Of a stretch of DNA of 8,174 nt, positions 1 through 5,571 are shown one piece after another (within the stretch, counting starts at the first letter, position 1; every line of letters begins with the position of its first letter). The notes beneath the pieces were generated by a model. The model did not search any database and was not told the origin of the DNA. It worked only from the letters and a program-made list of their open reading frames with translations. Source of the stretch: Actinomycetes bacterium (GTDB lineage Bacteria; Actinomycetota; Actinomycetes; Actinomycetales; Actinomycetaceae); contig JAEWEQ010000071.1 of the NCBI GenBank assembly GCA_023389315.1, forward strand, positions 1 to 8,174, read 5' to 3'. Both the position numbers and the translations under genes were made by a program.

Positions 1-90
1 CACCCGCAGGTGGTGGCGGATCTGCTAGAAAAACACGCCAAGGGGATCGATGAGGTGGGGTTGCCGGAGGATCTAAAGTCCCGCGTATAA
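1..90 (+). CDS. C-terminal tail of an unidentified protein (5' end outside window)
   Basis: Frame 1 is open from the first base to a TAA at 88-90 and encodes 29 residues, starting HPQVVADLLEKHAKGID and ending LKSRV. The tail is charged and looks helical (DLLEKHAKGIDEV), as at the end of a soluble enzyme. Codon choice is GC-biased at third positions, as in the neighbouring genes. The sequence is too short to assign a family. No T-rich terminator follows; the first 60-bp palindromic repeat starts 16 bases after the stop, and its stem could act at the transcript's 3' end (inference). A chance open frame is possible over so short a span. Confidence 0.6.
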   Translation, partial: HPQVVADLLEKHAKGIDEVGLPEDLKSRV

Positions 91-106
91 CTCTCCAACC
101 ACCTCA

Positions 107-166
107 GGCACGTCATCGGTGCGCGAACCGTCCTCGTCAACCCAAAAACTCCGCCGATGACGTGCC
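107..166 (+). repeat. 60-bp palindrome-ended intergenic repeat, copy 1
   Basis: The ends are a perfect 13-bp inverted repeat, GGCACGTCATCGG (107-119) and CCGATGACGTGCC (154-166). In RNA the stem could extend by a G-U and a G-C pair. The interior contains GAACCGTCCTCGTCAACCC followed by AAAACTCC. The same ends, length and interior recur four more times in the window. CTCA precedes it, as in copies 4 and 5, and GCTGG follows it, as in copy 2. Confidence 0.9.
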
Positions 167-228
167 GCTGGTTTTGGGGTGCGACCCAACGACGGCTGTT
201 TATCGGTCCGTGCCCTACCACCTGCACA

Positions 229-288
229 GGCACGTCACCGGTGCGCGAACCGTCCTCGTGGATGCGCAAACTCCGCCGATGACGTGCC
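229..288 (+). repeat. 60-bp palindrome-ended intergenic repeat, copy 2
   Basis: This is a direct-orientation copy, 62 bp after copy 1. The arms are GGCACGTCACCGG (229-241) and CCGATGACGTGCC (276-288), with one mismatch. It shares GTGCGCGAACCGTCCTCGT and CAAACTCCGCCGATGACG with copy 1; the divergence is mostly confined to about eight bases in the middle. It ends 34 bp before the asparaginase start codon, so it may lie in or next to that gene's promoter. Confidence 0.9.
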
Positions 289-322
289 GCTGGTGGCGAG
301 CCGATGGCAGTAACGTAGAGGC

Positions 323-1462
323 ATGCAAGATTTCGTCGCCGACAACGCAACCCAGCCATTCCGCGCTCATGACGCATCGCTCACCTCACAGCCCGCCACC
401 GAACCGGCGGGCCTCGAAACCCGCCCCCCAACAGGCCCCGGTGGCCCGCAAACCGACACCGAGCACGAACTCGCCCGCGTGGCGCTGGGCGCGCTCGGCG
501 GAACCATTGCGATGACGCGTTCGGACCCACACCACCTGGGAGCCCAACCGGCGTTGACAGCGCAGGATTTAGCGAATCAACTGACCTTGCCTTCCCACAT
601 CCGTATCGCCGCGGTGGAGGAAATCGCGAACGTCCCTTCGCCCTCAATCACCTTGCCGATACTGCGCCAGGCTTTCGATTTCGCGAACCGAGCGGTTGAC
701 GAGGGCGCGGCGGGCGTGGTTTTCACGCACGGGACCGACACTATGGAGGAGTCTGCGTTCCTGTTCGACCTGATTTGGGATCGTCCCGAACCGGTGGTTT
801 TCACCGGTGCGATGCGCGACGCCTCGCAGTCCTCTTACGACGGCACCACCAATATCGATAACGCCATGATCGTGGCCGCTTCACCGCATTTTCGCGGCCG
901 TGGGGTGCTGGTGGTGATGGCGGATTTGATCCACACGGCGGCCCGCGTGCGTAAGATTCACACCCATTCGGTGGCTGCTTTCCAGTCTTTCGGTGCCGCC
1001 CTCGGGGTGGTGCGCGAGGGCGTGGCGTACGCCTACTATCCGCCGGGGCCACGCCATGCGCGCTTGCAGCCGGCGTTCGATGCGGATCTGGCAGCGATCC
1101 CGATGTTGACTATGAGTTTAGGGGATGACGGCCGTTACCTGCGGGCGTTGGCGGGTGAAGGAGCTCGCGGAATCGTGATCGTGGGTGTAGGCGCGGGCCA
1201 CGTTCCCGCTCCGGCAGCGCCGATCGTTTCCCAGATTATCGAGGACGGGGTGCCAGTAGTCGTGTGCACGCGCGTTCCCGACGGGGGCACTTTGCAACGC
1301 ACGTACGGGTATGTCGGGGCTGAGATCGACCTCGCTAACCGGGGGGCGATAATGGGTGGGTCGCTCTCCGGCGTGAAGGCACGCCTACTGCTGCATCATC
1401 TGTTAGCCGCGAACGCCAGCCCCAAGCAGATCACCGATACTTTCCGCCAGTATTGGGGCTAA
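323..1462 (+). CDS. ansA: L-asparaginase (cytoplasmic, asparaginase/glutaminase family)
   Basis: Hydrolyses L-asparagine to aspartate and ammonia (family knowledge). The 379 residues carry the family signatures: GGTIAM at 59-64 with the likely nucleophile T61, HGTDTMEES at 136-144 with the second catalytic pair T138-D139, FTGAMR at 160-165, and ARVRKIHTHSVAAF at 207-220, whose K211 matches the catalytic lysine. The C-terminal domain (from about 255) ends in an IMGGSLSGVKAR segment, as in bacterial type I/II enzymes. There is no signal peptide, so the enzyme is probably cytoplasmic. The first ~52 residues are Pro/Thr/Ala-rich and not part of the fold, making the protein longer than the usual 320-350. 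The only nearby alternative start is GTG at 479, which has no ribosome site and leaves few residues before the first strand. GC-rich third positions continue back to 323, so I keep the ATG. Only a short GTAGAGG precedes it. TAACGT at 311-316 fits a -10 for a near-leaderless transcript (weak). The exact type is not resolved. Confidence 0.88.
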   Translation: MQDFVADNATQPFRAHDASLTSQPATEPAGLETRPPTGPGGPQTDTEHELARVALGALGGTIAMTRSDPHHLGAQPALTAQDLANQLTLPSHIRIAAVEEIANVPSPSITLPILRQAFDFANRAVDEGAAGVVFTHGTDTMEESAFLFDLIWDRPEPVVFTGAMRDASQSSYDGTTNIDNAMIVAASPHFRGRGVLVVMADLIHTAARVRKIHTHSVAAFQSFGAALGVVREGVAYAYYPPGPRHARLQPAFDADLAAIPMLTMSLGDDGRYLRALAGEGARGIVIVGVGAGHVPAPAAPIVSQIIEDGVPVVVCTRVPDGGTLQRTYGYVGAEIDLANRGAIMGGSLSGVKARLLLHHLLAANASPKQITDTFRQYWG

Positions 1463-1476
1463 CTGGCGGTCTTTTT
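1444..1476 (+). terminator. Rho-independent terminator of the asparaginase gene, overlapping its stop codon
   Basis: CCGCCAGT (1444-1451) and ACTGGCGG (1462-1469) form a perfect 8-bp stem around a 10-base loop, followed by TCTTTTT (1470-1476). The left arm lies within the last codons of the gene. The stop codon TAA (1460-1462) spans the end of the loop and the first base of the right arm. Confidence 0.8.
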
Positions 1477-1502
1477 CCTACGGCGCTTTCCCCACCCGCT
1501 AC

Positions 1503-1562
1503 GGCACGTCATCGCCGGAGTTTGCAACCCGCTGAGGAGGTTTCAACCATCGTTGACGTGCC
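1503..1562 (-). repeat. 60-bp palindrome-ended intergenic repeat, copy 3 (inverted, diverged)
   Basis: The ends GGCACGTCA (1503-1511) and TGACGTGCC (1554-1562) are a perfect 9-bp inverted repeat spanning exactly 60 bp. Read on the minus strand, the interior matches the other copies at GAAACCTCCTC and at GCAAACTCCGGCGATGACG, which fixes its orientation as opposite to copies 1, 2, 4 and 5. It is the most diverged copy. It lies in the gap between the convergent asparaginase and nrdF genes, between their two terminators. Confidence 0.85.
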
Positions 1563-1620
1563 TGTATGGTTGGCAAGCGGCTCGCGAAAGCCACCATTTG
1601 ACATCTCTCCCACGTAGCAA

Positions 1621-1656
1621 ACGAAAACGCCCCACCCAAGCGGGCGGGGCGTTCGT
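1621..1656 (-). terminator. Rho-independent terminator of nrdF
   Basis: Arms AACGCCCCACCC (1626-1637) and GGGCGGGGCGTT (1642-1653) pair with one A/C mismatch around the loop AAGC. Read on the minus strand, the stem is followed by TTCGTTT, giving the run GTTTTCGTTT. The stem lies 8 bp past the nrdF stop codon. Confidence 0.85.
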
Positions 1657-1661
1657 GGATT

Positions 1662-2624
1662 TTAGAAGTCCCAGTCTTCGTCCTCGGTATCTTCAATGTC
1701 ACCGATCACATAGGAGGATCCGGATCCGGAGAAGAAGTCGTGGTTCTCGTCCGCGTTGGGCGACAGCGCCGCCAAGATCGCGGGGTTCACGTCACACGCT
1801 TCGGCTGGGAAGAGCGCTTCGTAACCCAAGTTCATCAGCGCCTTGTTGGCGTTGTAACGCAGGAACTTCTTCACGTCCTCGGTCAAACCGAGCGGATCGT
1901 ACAGGTCTTCGGTGAACTGCTCTTCGTTGTCGTAAAGCTCATCGAGCAGCGAGAAGGTGTAATCCTTCAACTCCGCTTGGCGTTCGGGGGAGGATTCGCG
2001 CACCGCCACCTGGTACTTGTAGCCAATGTAGTAGCCGTGGACCGCTTCGTCGCGAATAATCAGGCGGATCAGGTCAGCGGTGTTGGTGAGCTTGGCGTGC
2101 GCCGACCAGTACATGGGCGCGTAGAAACCGGAGTAGAAGAGGAAGGATTCCAACATGGTGGAAGCAACCTTCTTCTTTTCCGGGTCGTCGGCCACGTAGT
2201 AGGAGTTAACGATGCGCGCCTTATTTTGCAGTTCTTCATTTTCGCGCGACCAGCGGAAAACTTCGTTGATTTCCTCCGTGGACAGCAGGGTGGAGAAAAT
2301 CGAGGAGTACGACTTCGCGTGCACCGACTCCATGAACGCGATGTTGGTCAGCACCGCTTCTTCGTGCTGGGTGCGAGCGTCGGGAATGAGGGAGACCGCG
2401 CCGACGGTGCCTTGCAGGGTGTCCAGCAGGGTGAGGTTGGTGAACACCTTGTTGGTCATGTCCTGTTCTTCGTGGGTGAGGGTCTTCCACGAGGGGATAT
2501 CGTTGGACAACGGGATTTTTTCCGGCAGCCAGAAGTTCCCGGTGAGCCGGTCCCATACTTCCAGGTCTTTTTCGTCCTCCAACTTGTTCCAGTTGATGGC
2601 TTCGAAAATCTCGTGGTCAGTCAC
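1662..2624 (-). CDS. nrdF: Class Ib ribonucleoside-diphosphate reductase small (beta) subunit NrdF
   Basis: Houses the metal centre and tyrosyl radical that drive reduction of ribonucleotides to deoxyribonucleotides together with the large subunit NrdE (family knowledge). At 320 residues it has the normal NrdF length. All six metal ligands are present: D68, E99, H102 (in MESVHAKSYS), E159 (in STMLESF), E193 and H196 (in RDEAVHGYY). The radical tyrosine is Y106. Each is one position later than in E. coli NrdF numbering. The acidic tail ends DEDWDF, the class Ib type of C-terminus that docks onto NrdE. The start codon is GTG at 2624-2622, chosen because GGGAGG lies four bases upstream and the N-terminus (MTDHEIFEAINWNKLED) fits the family. 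No nrdE, nrdI or nrdH is adjacent; the gene has its own terminator and a repeat-filled upstream region, so it appears monocistronic. No clear NrdR box was recognised by eye. Confidence 0.97.
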   Translation of the reverse strand: MTDHEIFEAINWNKLEDEKDLEVWDRLTGNFWLPEKIPLSNDIPSWKTLTHEEQDMTNKVFTNLTLLDTLQGTVGAVSLIPDARTQHEEAVLTNIAFMESVHAKSYSSIFSTLLSTEEINEVFRWSRENEELQNKARIVNSYYVADDPEKKKVASTMLESFLFYSGFYAPMYWSAHAKLTNTADLIRLIIRDEAVHGYYIGYKYQVAVRESSPERQAELKDYTFSLLDELYDNEEQFTEDLYDPLGLTEDVKKFLRYNANKALMNLGYEALFPAEACDVNPAILAALSPNADENHDFFSGSGSSYVIGDIEDTEDEDWDF

Positions 2625-2628
2625 GTTT

Positions 2629-2634
2629 CCTCCC
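2629..2634 (-). promoter_or_regulatory. Ribosome binding site of nrdF
   Basis: The minus strand reads GGGAGGAAAC directly before the GTG start, a strong Shine-Dalgarno match with short spacing. It fixes the GTG at 2624-2622 as the start. Confidence 0.8.
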
Positions 2635-2666
2635 GTTCTTGTGTTTCCTGTCCTTCATCATCTCAT

Positions 2667-2682
2667 GGTTCACGAGGACGGT
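2667..2682 (-). repeat. Fragment resembling the 60-bp repeat interior
   Basis: The minus strand reads ACCGTCCTCGTGAACC, matching the interior of copy 1 (ACCGTCCTCGTCAACC) at 15 of 16 positions, but no GGCACGTCA/TGACGTGCC arms flank it. It lies about 43 bp upstream of the nrdF start. It may be a decayed copy, a shared protein-binding motif, or chance. Confidence 0.4.
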
Positions 2683-2732
2683 ACAGGCCTAAGCGGTGCG
2701 CGTTGAGTTCCCCAGTACCATCCCCACCCTCA

Positions 2733-2792
2733 GGCACGTCAACGCCCCACGAACCGCCCTCGCCAACCCCCAAACTCCACCGATGACGTGCC
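2733..2792 (+). repeat. 60-bp palindrome-ended intergenic repeat, copy 4
   Basis: Arms are GGCACGTCA (2733-2741) and TGACGTGCC (2784-2792); the interior has CGAACCGCCCTCGCCAACCC and CAAACTCCACCGA. The match to copy 5 runs beyond the arms over 81 bp (2723-2803 against 2858-2938) with a single visible difference (A against G at 2749). Confidence 0.92.
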
Positions 2793-2867
2793 CGTGCGGA
2801 AGGACACTGCCGGCCAAGTCCCAACCTGGCAGCGCGAACCAGCCTTCTCGGACCACGCCCACCCTCA

Positions 2868-2927
2868 GGCACGTCAACGCCCCGCGAACCGCCCTCGCCA
2901 ACCCCCAAACTCCACCGATGACGTGCC
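2868..2927 (+). repeat. 60-bp palindrome-ended intergenic repeat, copy 5
   Basis: This is a direct copy of repeat 4, with 75 bp between the two. Arms are GGCACGTCA (2868-2876) and TGACGTGCC (2919-2927). The outer flanks CCCACCCTCA and CGTGCGGAAGG are also shared with copy 4, indicating a recent local duplication of a segment larger than the 60-bp core. Confidence 0.92.
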
Positions 2928-2987
2928 CGTGCGGAAGGGGCGGAGGGGCGAAGGGGGCATCGAATGTGGAGACCCTGCGACGCGGCC

Positions 2988-3017
2988 CGACGACGTGCGG
3001 CGCGACGACGTGCGGCG
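2988..3017 (+). repeat. 15-bp perfect tandem duplication
   Basis: CGACGACGTGCGGCG occurs twice head to tail (2988-3002 and 3003-3017). Its ACGTGC core resembles the arm of the nearby 60-bp repeats, but it has no matching second arm. Confidence 0.85.
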
Positions 3018-3039
3018 CGCGCAACATCAGCGAACAACA

Positions 3040-3140
3040 AGCGGCGCGCCACAAGGTGAACGACCGAAACCCGGCCCGCGCAACAGCGGCGCGCCACAAA
3101 ACAAACAACCGAAACCCGGCCCGCGCAACAGCGGCGCGCA
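3040..3140 (+). repeat. 45-bp tandem repeat, about 2.2 copies
   Basis: Units begin AGCGGCGCGC at 3040, 3085 and 3130; the third stops after about 11 bases. The two full units share AGCGGCGCGCCACAA at the left and CCGAAACCCGGCCCGCGCAA at the right and differ at only a few bases between. The 45-bp period is a multiple of three, which keeps spurious frames open on both strands. Confidence 0.88.
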
Positions 3141-3158
3141 ACAACGGCGCACAACGAA

Positions 3159-3183
3159 GGGACCCACCGAACAGGTGGGTCCC
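3159..3183 (-). terminator. Hairpin terminator of the small membrane protein gene
   Basis: GGGACCCACC (3159-3168) and GGTGGGTCCC (3174-3183) form a perfect 10-bp stem with a 5-base loop, 19 bp past the stop codon of the minus-strand gene. The minus-strand tail is TTCGTTGTG, so the U-run is weak, but stem and position fit a terminator. Confidence 0.75.
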
Positions 3184-3202
3184 TAAGTACGTTAGGCGAC
3201 GC

Positions 3203-3679
3203 CTACTTGTTGCGCGCCACCAGGTAGACTGCGCCGCCCGCCATCGCGCCCAGCACCAAGCCTTGACGCAGGTGCGGCATTACTTTGCCTTTTTCGCGGC
3301 GGCGCTCCCCGCGGTGCAGCAGGTAGCGTTCCACCGCGGAGTTCAACATCAATCCGGCAACCACCGCACCGCCAAGCACCGCGACCTGTGTAACGGTGTT
3401 CTGCTTGCCGAAGTACGACTTGCGCCACTGCTTGCTTAGATCTTTCCCGCTGGAGCTCACCGCTTCAGGCACTCCAGGCAGGTGGTAGTAGTAGGACGCC
3501 ACGCCCGCCAAGATTGCGCTCTTGCCGAAGAAACGCACAGCGGAAGATTCAACGAAGTCGGGCATCGCGTACCAGGCGGCGACGGCCCCGCCCACCACTG
3601 CGGCTTCCGAAATATCGGGGTATTGCTCGGACACGTCGTGCCATTCTTGCAGGGTTTGCATCACTTGGTTAGTGCTCAT
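3203..3679 (-). CDS. Small multi-spanning membrane protein of unknown function
   Basis: I do not recognise a characterised family in these 158 residues. Four hydrophobic segments are visible: about 24-42 (ISEAAVVGGAVAAWYAMP), 46-66 (ending GVASYYYHLPG), 96-115 (TQVAVLGGAVVAGLMLN) and 138-155 (RQGLVLGAMAGGAVYLVA). Small residues (Gly/Ala) are frequent in them, which favours helix packing. A strongly basic loop (HRGERRREKGK, 122-132) between the last two hydrophobic segments suggests that loop is cytoplasmic. A basic, Ser-rich stretch (SSSGKDLSKQWRKSYFGK) links the second and third. The start is ATG at 3679-3677 with AGAAAGG about 9 bases upstream; the stop is TAG. It has its own terminator and lies in no evident operon. 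GC-biased codon use and a consistent hydrophobic pattern support a real gene, and the other frames here give no sensible protein. Confidence 0.8.
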   Translation of the reverse strand: MSTNQVMQTLQEWHDVSEQYPDISEAAVVGGAVAAWYAMPDFVESSAVRFFGKSAILAGVASYYYHLPGVPEAVSSSGKDLSKQWRKSYFGKQNTVTQVAVLGGAVVAGLMLNSAVERYLLHRGERRREKGKVMPHLRQGLVLGAMAGGAVYLVARNK

Positions 3680-3913
3680 CAGGCTTGGCCTTTCTCGCGC
3701 TCGCGGAGTGTGTTCTTCAGCTTAGCGAAACTAGCGCGCGTTGGCACCACATTTTGCTACTCGTGCCCAAGCCAACGACCGATACCGCGCGCAACAGACC
3801 ACACGCAACAGGCCTAGCCACTCACGCCCAACAAATTAGACCACGCGCAGCAGGCCGAACCACCCGCGCACAAAACCCGGCAGCCCACACTTCCTCGCGG
3901 GCTGGTCCTCCGC

Positions 3914-5533
3914 TCAGGCGTTCTCCGGATGCGGCCACGGGTTCGGCAAACACCCGTGCATCGCCAGGGTTTGCTGCAACATCACCGGCGCGGGGGTCCC
4001 CGGCGGGTTGGGGGGTTCGTGCCCCAGGCCGAGGGCGTGTCCAACCTCGTGCCCAATCACGTACTGCCGGTACGCCTCCAACGACCCACCCGCTTCCATG
4101 AACGGCGTCGCACCATAAGCCCAACGTTCAATGTTGATGACCGTGCGATCGTCAACATGGCAGGAGGTTTCCCCGTGGGTATCGAGCGGGGCACAGAGGG
4201 GCAAGACTTGATCGGAAGAAGCCACCATAATGCGAGTATCGTAACTACCTGACTCCACCTGTTGGAAGTTGCGTCCCCAGCCGCGTCGATCGTTCAAAGT
4301 GGTTGCCAAAATCGCGGCGAAGGCGGCGGCGTCAACCGGCAGACCATCCTCGATCTCCAGACGGTAGCGGAAAACTTCGCCGCGCGCGCTCGGCAAGTCA
4401 GCCGGCACCGGTACCACCGAGAACGTGCCCTTTCCTTTACCCTTCACATCCGCGGACGTCAGGGCCCCCGTGAGGATCTGCGGAGGGCGAGGTTGGAAAA
4501 GTTTCCCATCACTGCCCGCGTTTCCAATGGCAATGTAGCGCGAGGTCGCCGCGCGCGACAGGTCGTTGGCGGACTTCACCGTCTTCGCGGCTTCTTCCAA
4601 CGTGGTTTCCGGCGCGAGCGGCACCAGCGGCCCGGTCGCCAACTGCGCCCCCAGCAACAACGACACCGGGTCGTCAGTGGAAGCCACCACCGCCAGTCCT
4701 TGTCCGTCGAGGCGGCGGGTGGAAGCAATATTCAGGGCGAGGACGTTCACGCCGCTTCCCGAAAGCGCCATCTTTTTGCGCCCGGCGCTCAAAGCGTCCA
4801 GTGCTTTAGCGTCGAACTGACCCACGGACACCACGAACGCCGGGTCAAGCGTCGCAATGGTTTCGCTAACTTCGTTGTAGTTACCTTCGTCGACCAGCAG
4901 CACAGGGCCTTTGCGGGCGCTTCCCGCTAGCGCTGCCACTGCCACGGTGGTGGGTTTGCCAGTTGCCACCAGGTAGACACGTTCCGCCCCGTCGGGGTAG
5001 AGGCCGCGAGCGATGGCGCACGACATGCCAGCGGCGTTTTCACTTTGCCAAACTTGCGTGCTGACGGTGTCTGCTCCGTTATGTCCTGCGGCGGTGGCGG
5101 CGTTGCGAGCTGCTTGAGCTCCTGCGTCGAGTGCTTCGGGGCTGACCAGTGCCTCTCCACCCAGAGCCACGACGTTTACGGCTTGAAGGCGCCCGATTTC
5201 CGCGGCGCTAGCTTCCGGCAGGCTACCGTCGGCGTTGGTAAAAAGCACGGGGCCGGGTTTTTGCGATGCCACGGCCGCGGACATGGCGACTACGCTGGAA
5301 ATGTCCGCGGGGTTAGCCAGGTAAGCGGTGGCGGCACCGGCGGGGAAGGCCCGCCAGGAGGCGTCCACGGCGGCGGGCACGGGTTCAGCGTCGTACCGCA
5401 CGATCGAGGGGTCCGGGCCTTTGGGGCGAGATTCCACCGCGGAGGGTGCCCGCTGGGTGCCCAGCACAGGCAAGACAACTGAGGCCGCGGCGGTTAGCAG
5501 CAGGCCTCGTCGTGAAACAACCGGGTTCCCCAT
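3914..5533 (-). CDS. Exported CWB2-repeat / DUF3152 protein with zinc-metalloprotease motif
   Basis: This 539-residue secreted protein starts with a Tat-like signal: VSRRGLLL at 6-13 (twin arginines R8, R9), a hydrophobic core to about 24, and a possible cleavage site near 30. There is no lipobox. About 66-340 contains three stretches resembling cell-wall-binding repeat 2 (CWB2), each with an ATG- or AN-type opening, a PVLF/PVLLV strand and a VVxLGG- or VVSVGQ-type turn (about 66-135, 180-250 and 278-340). The last ~170 residues match DUF3152: ATTLNDRRGWG, RIMVASSDQV, VINIERW, YRQYVIGHEVGHALGLGHE and APVMLQQTLAMHGCLPNPWP. H495, E496, H499 and H505 form an HExxHxxGxxH zinc site, and M518 could be the Met-turn of a metzincin-like fold (inference). 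C447, C458 and C528 may form disulfides. Likely place: outside the membrane, attached to the wall. Likely role: a wall-associated protease, with substrate unknown. The gene has its own promoter at 5543-5571. Confidence 0.88.
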   Translation of the reverse strand: MGNPVVSRRGLLLTAAASVVLPVLGTQRAPSAVESRPKGPDPSIVRYDAEPVPAAVDASWRAFPAGAATAYLANPADISSVVAMSAAVASQKPGPVLFTNADGSLPEASAAEIGRLQAVNVVALGGEALVSPEALDAGAQAARNAATAAGHNGADTVSTQVWQSENAAGMSCAIARGLYPDGAERVYLVATGKPTTVAVAALAGSARKGPVLLVDEGNYNEVSETIATLDPAFVVSVGQFDAKALDALSAGRKKMALSGSGVNVLALNIASTRRLDGQGLAVVASTDDPVSLLLGAQLATGPLVPLAPETTLEEAAKTVKSANDLSRAATSRYIAIGNAGSDGKLFQPRPPQILTGALTSADVKGKGKGTFSVVPVPADLPSARGEVFRYRLEIEDGLPVDAAAFAAILATTLNDRRGWGRNFQQVESGSYDTRIMVASSDQVLPLCAPLDTHGETSCHVDDRTVINIERWAYGATPFMEAGGSLEAYRQYVIGHEVGHALGLGHEPPNPPGTPAPVMLQQTLAMHGCLPNPWPHPENA

Positions 5534-5542
5534 AGGTTTACT

Positions 5543-5571
5543 ATTATTCCAAGACCACTTGCCGTTGGCAA
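5543..5571 (-). promoter_or_regulatory. Promoter of the CWB2/DUF3152 gene, near-leaderless, with palindrome over the -35
   Basis: On the minus strand, TTGCCA (5571-5566) and AATAAT (5548-5543) are separated by 17 bp, a good sigma-70-type promoter. Transcription would begin about 3 bases before the ATG at 5533, leaving almost no leader, and indeed no Shine-Dalgarno sequence is visible. TTGCCAACGGCAA (5571-5559), a 5-bp inverted repeat around 3 bases, overlaps the -35 and could be an operator (inference). Confidence 0.55.

Larger units (their letters stand above)
2625..3158. other. 534-bp non-coding, repeat-rich region between nrdF and the small membrane protein gene
   Basis: I see no credible gene here. 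Long open frames exist on both strands, but they arise from high GC and from repeats whose periods keep frames open (45 and 15 bp), and their translations simply repeat themselves. From left to right it holds the nrdF upstream region with a fragment resembling the 60-bp repeat interior (2667-2682), copies 4 and 5 of the 60-bp repeat, a 15-bp direct repeat, a 45-bp tandem repeat and an A/C-rich stretch (plus strand) ending at the next terminator. The nrdF promoter must lie in the left part, but no clear -35/-10 pair stands out. Confidence 0.7.

Noticed and set aside
107..288. Direct pairs of repeats as a mini CRISPR array
   Set aside because: Units are 60 bp with 62- and 75-bp gaps, only two per site, and no cas genes are present. 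CRISPR repeats are usually shorter and the array regular.
162..515. Plus-strand open frame covering copy 2 and the start of the asparaginase gene
   Set aside because: It is in a different frame from the asparaginase gene and its first part is translated repeat DNA; no ribosome site.
1740..2786. Long plus-strand open frame (348 codons) opposite nrdF
   Set aside because: It is antisense to a full-length NrdF with all catalytic residues; its translation is Val/Arg/Gly-rich with no family resemblance, as expected from a GC-rich shadow frame.
2663..3439. Several overlapping open frames on both strands through the repeat region
   Set aside because: Their translations just repeat themselves where the 60-bp and 45-bp repeats recur, they lack ribosome sites, and some run into the small membrane protein gene on the opposite strand.
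3882..3903. AGCCC/GGGCT hairpin after the CWB2/DUF3152 gene as its terminator
   Set aside because: Only 5 bp of stem with a 12-base loop, and the T-rich stretch is several bases beyond it; too weak to call.
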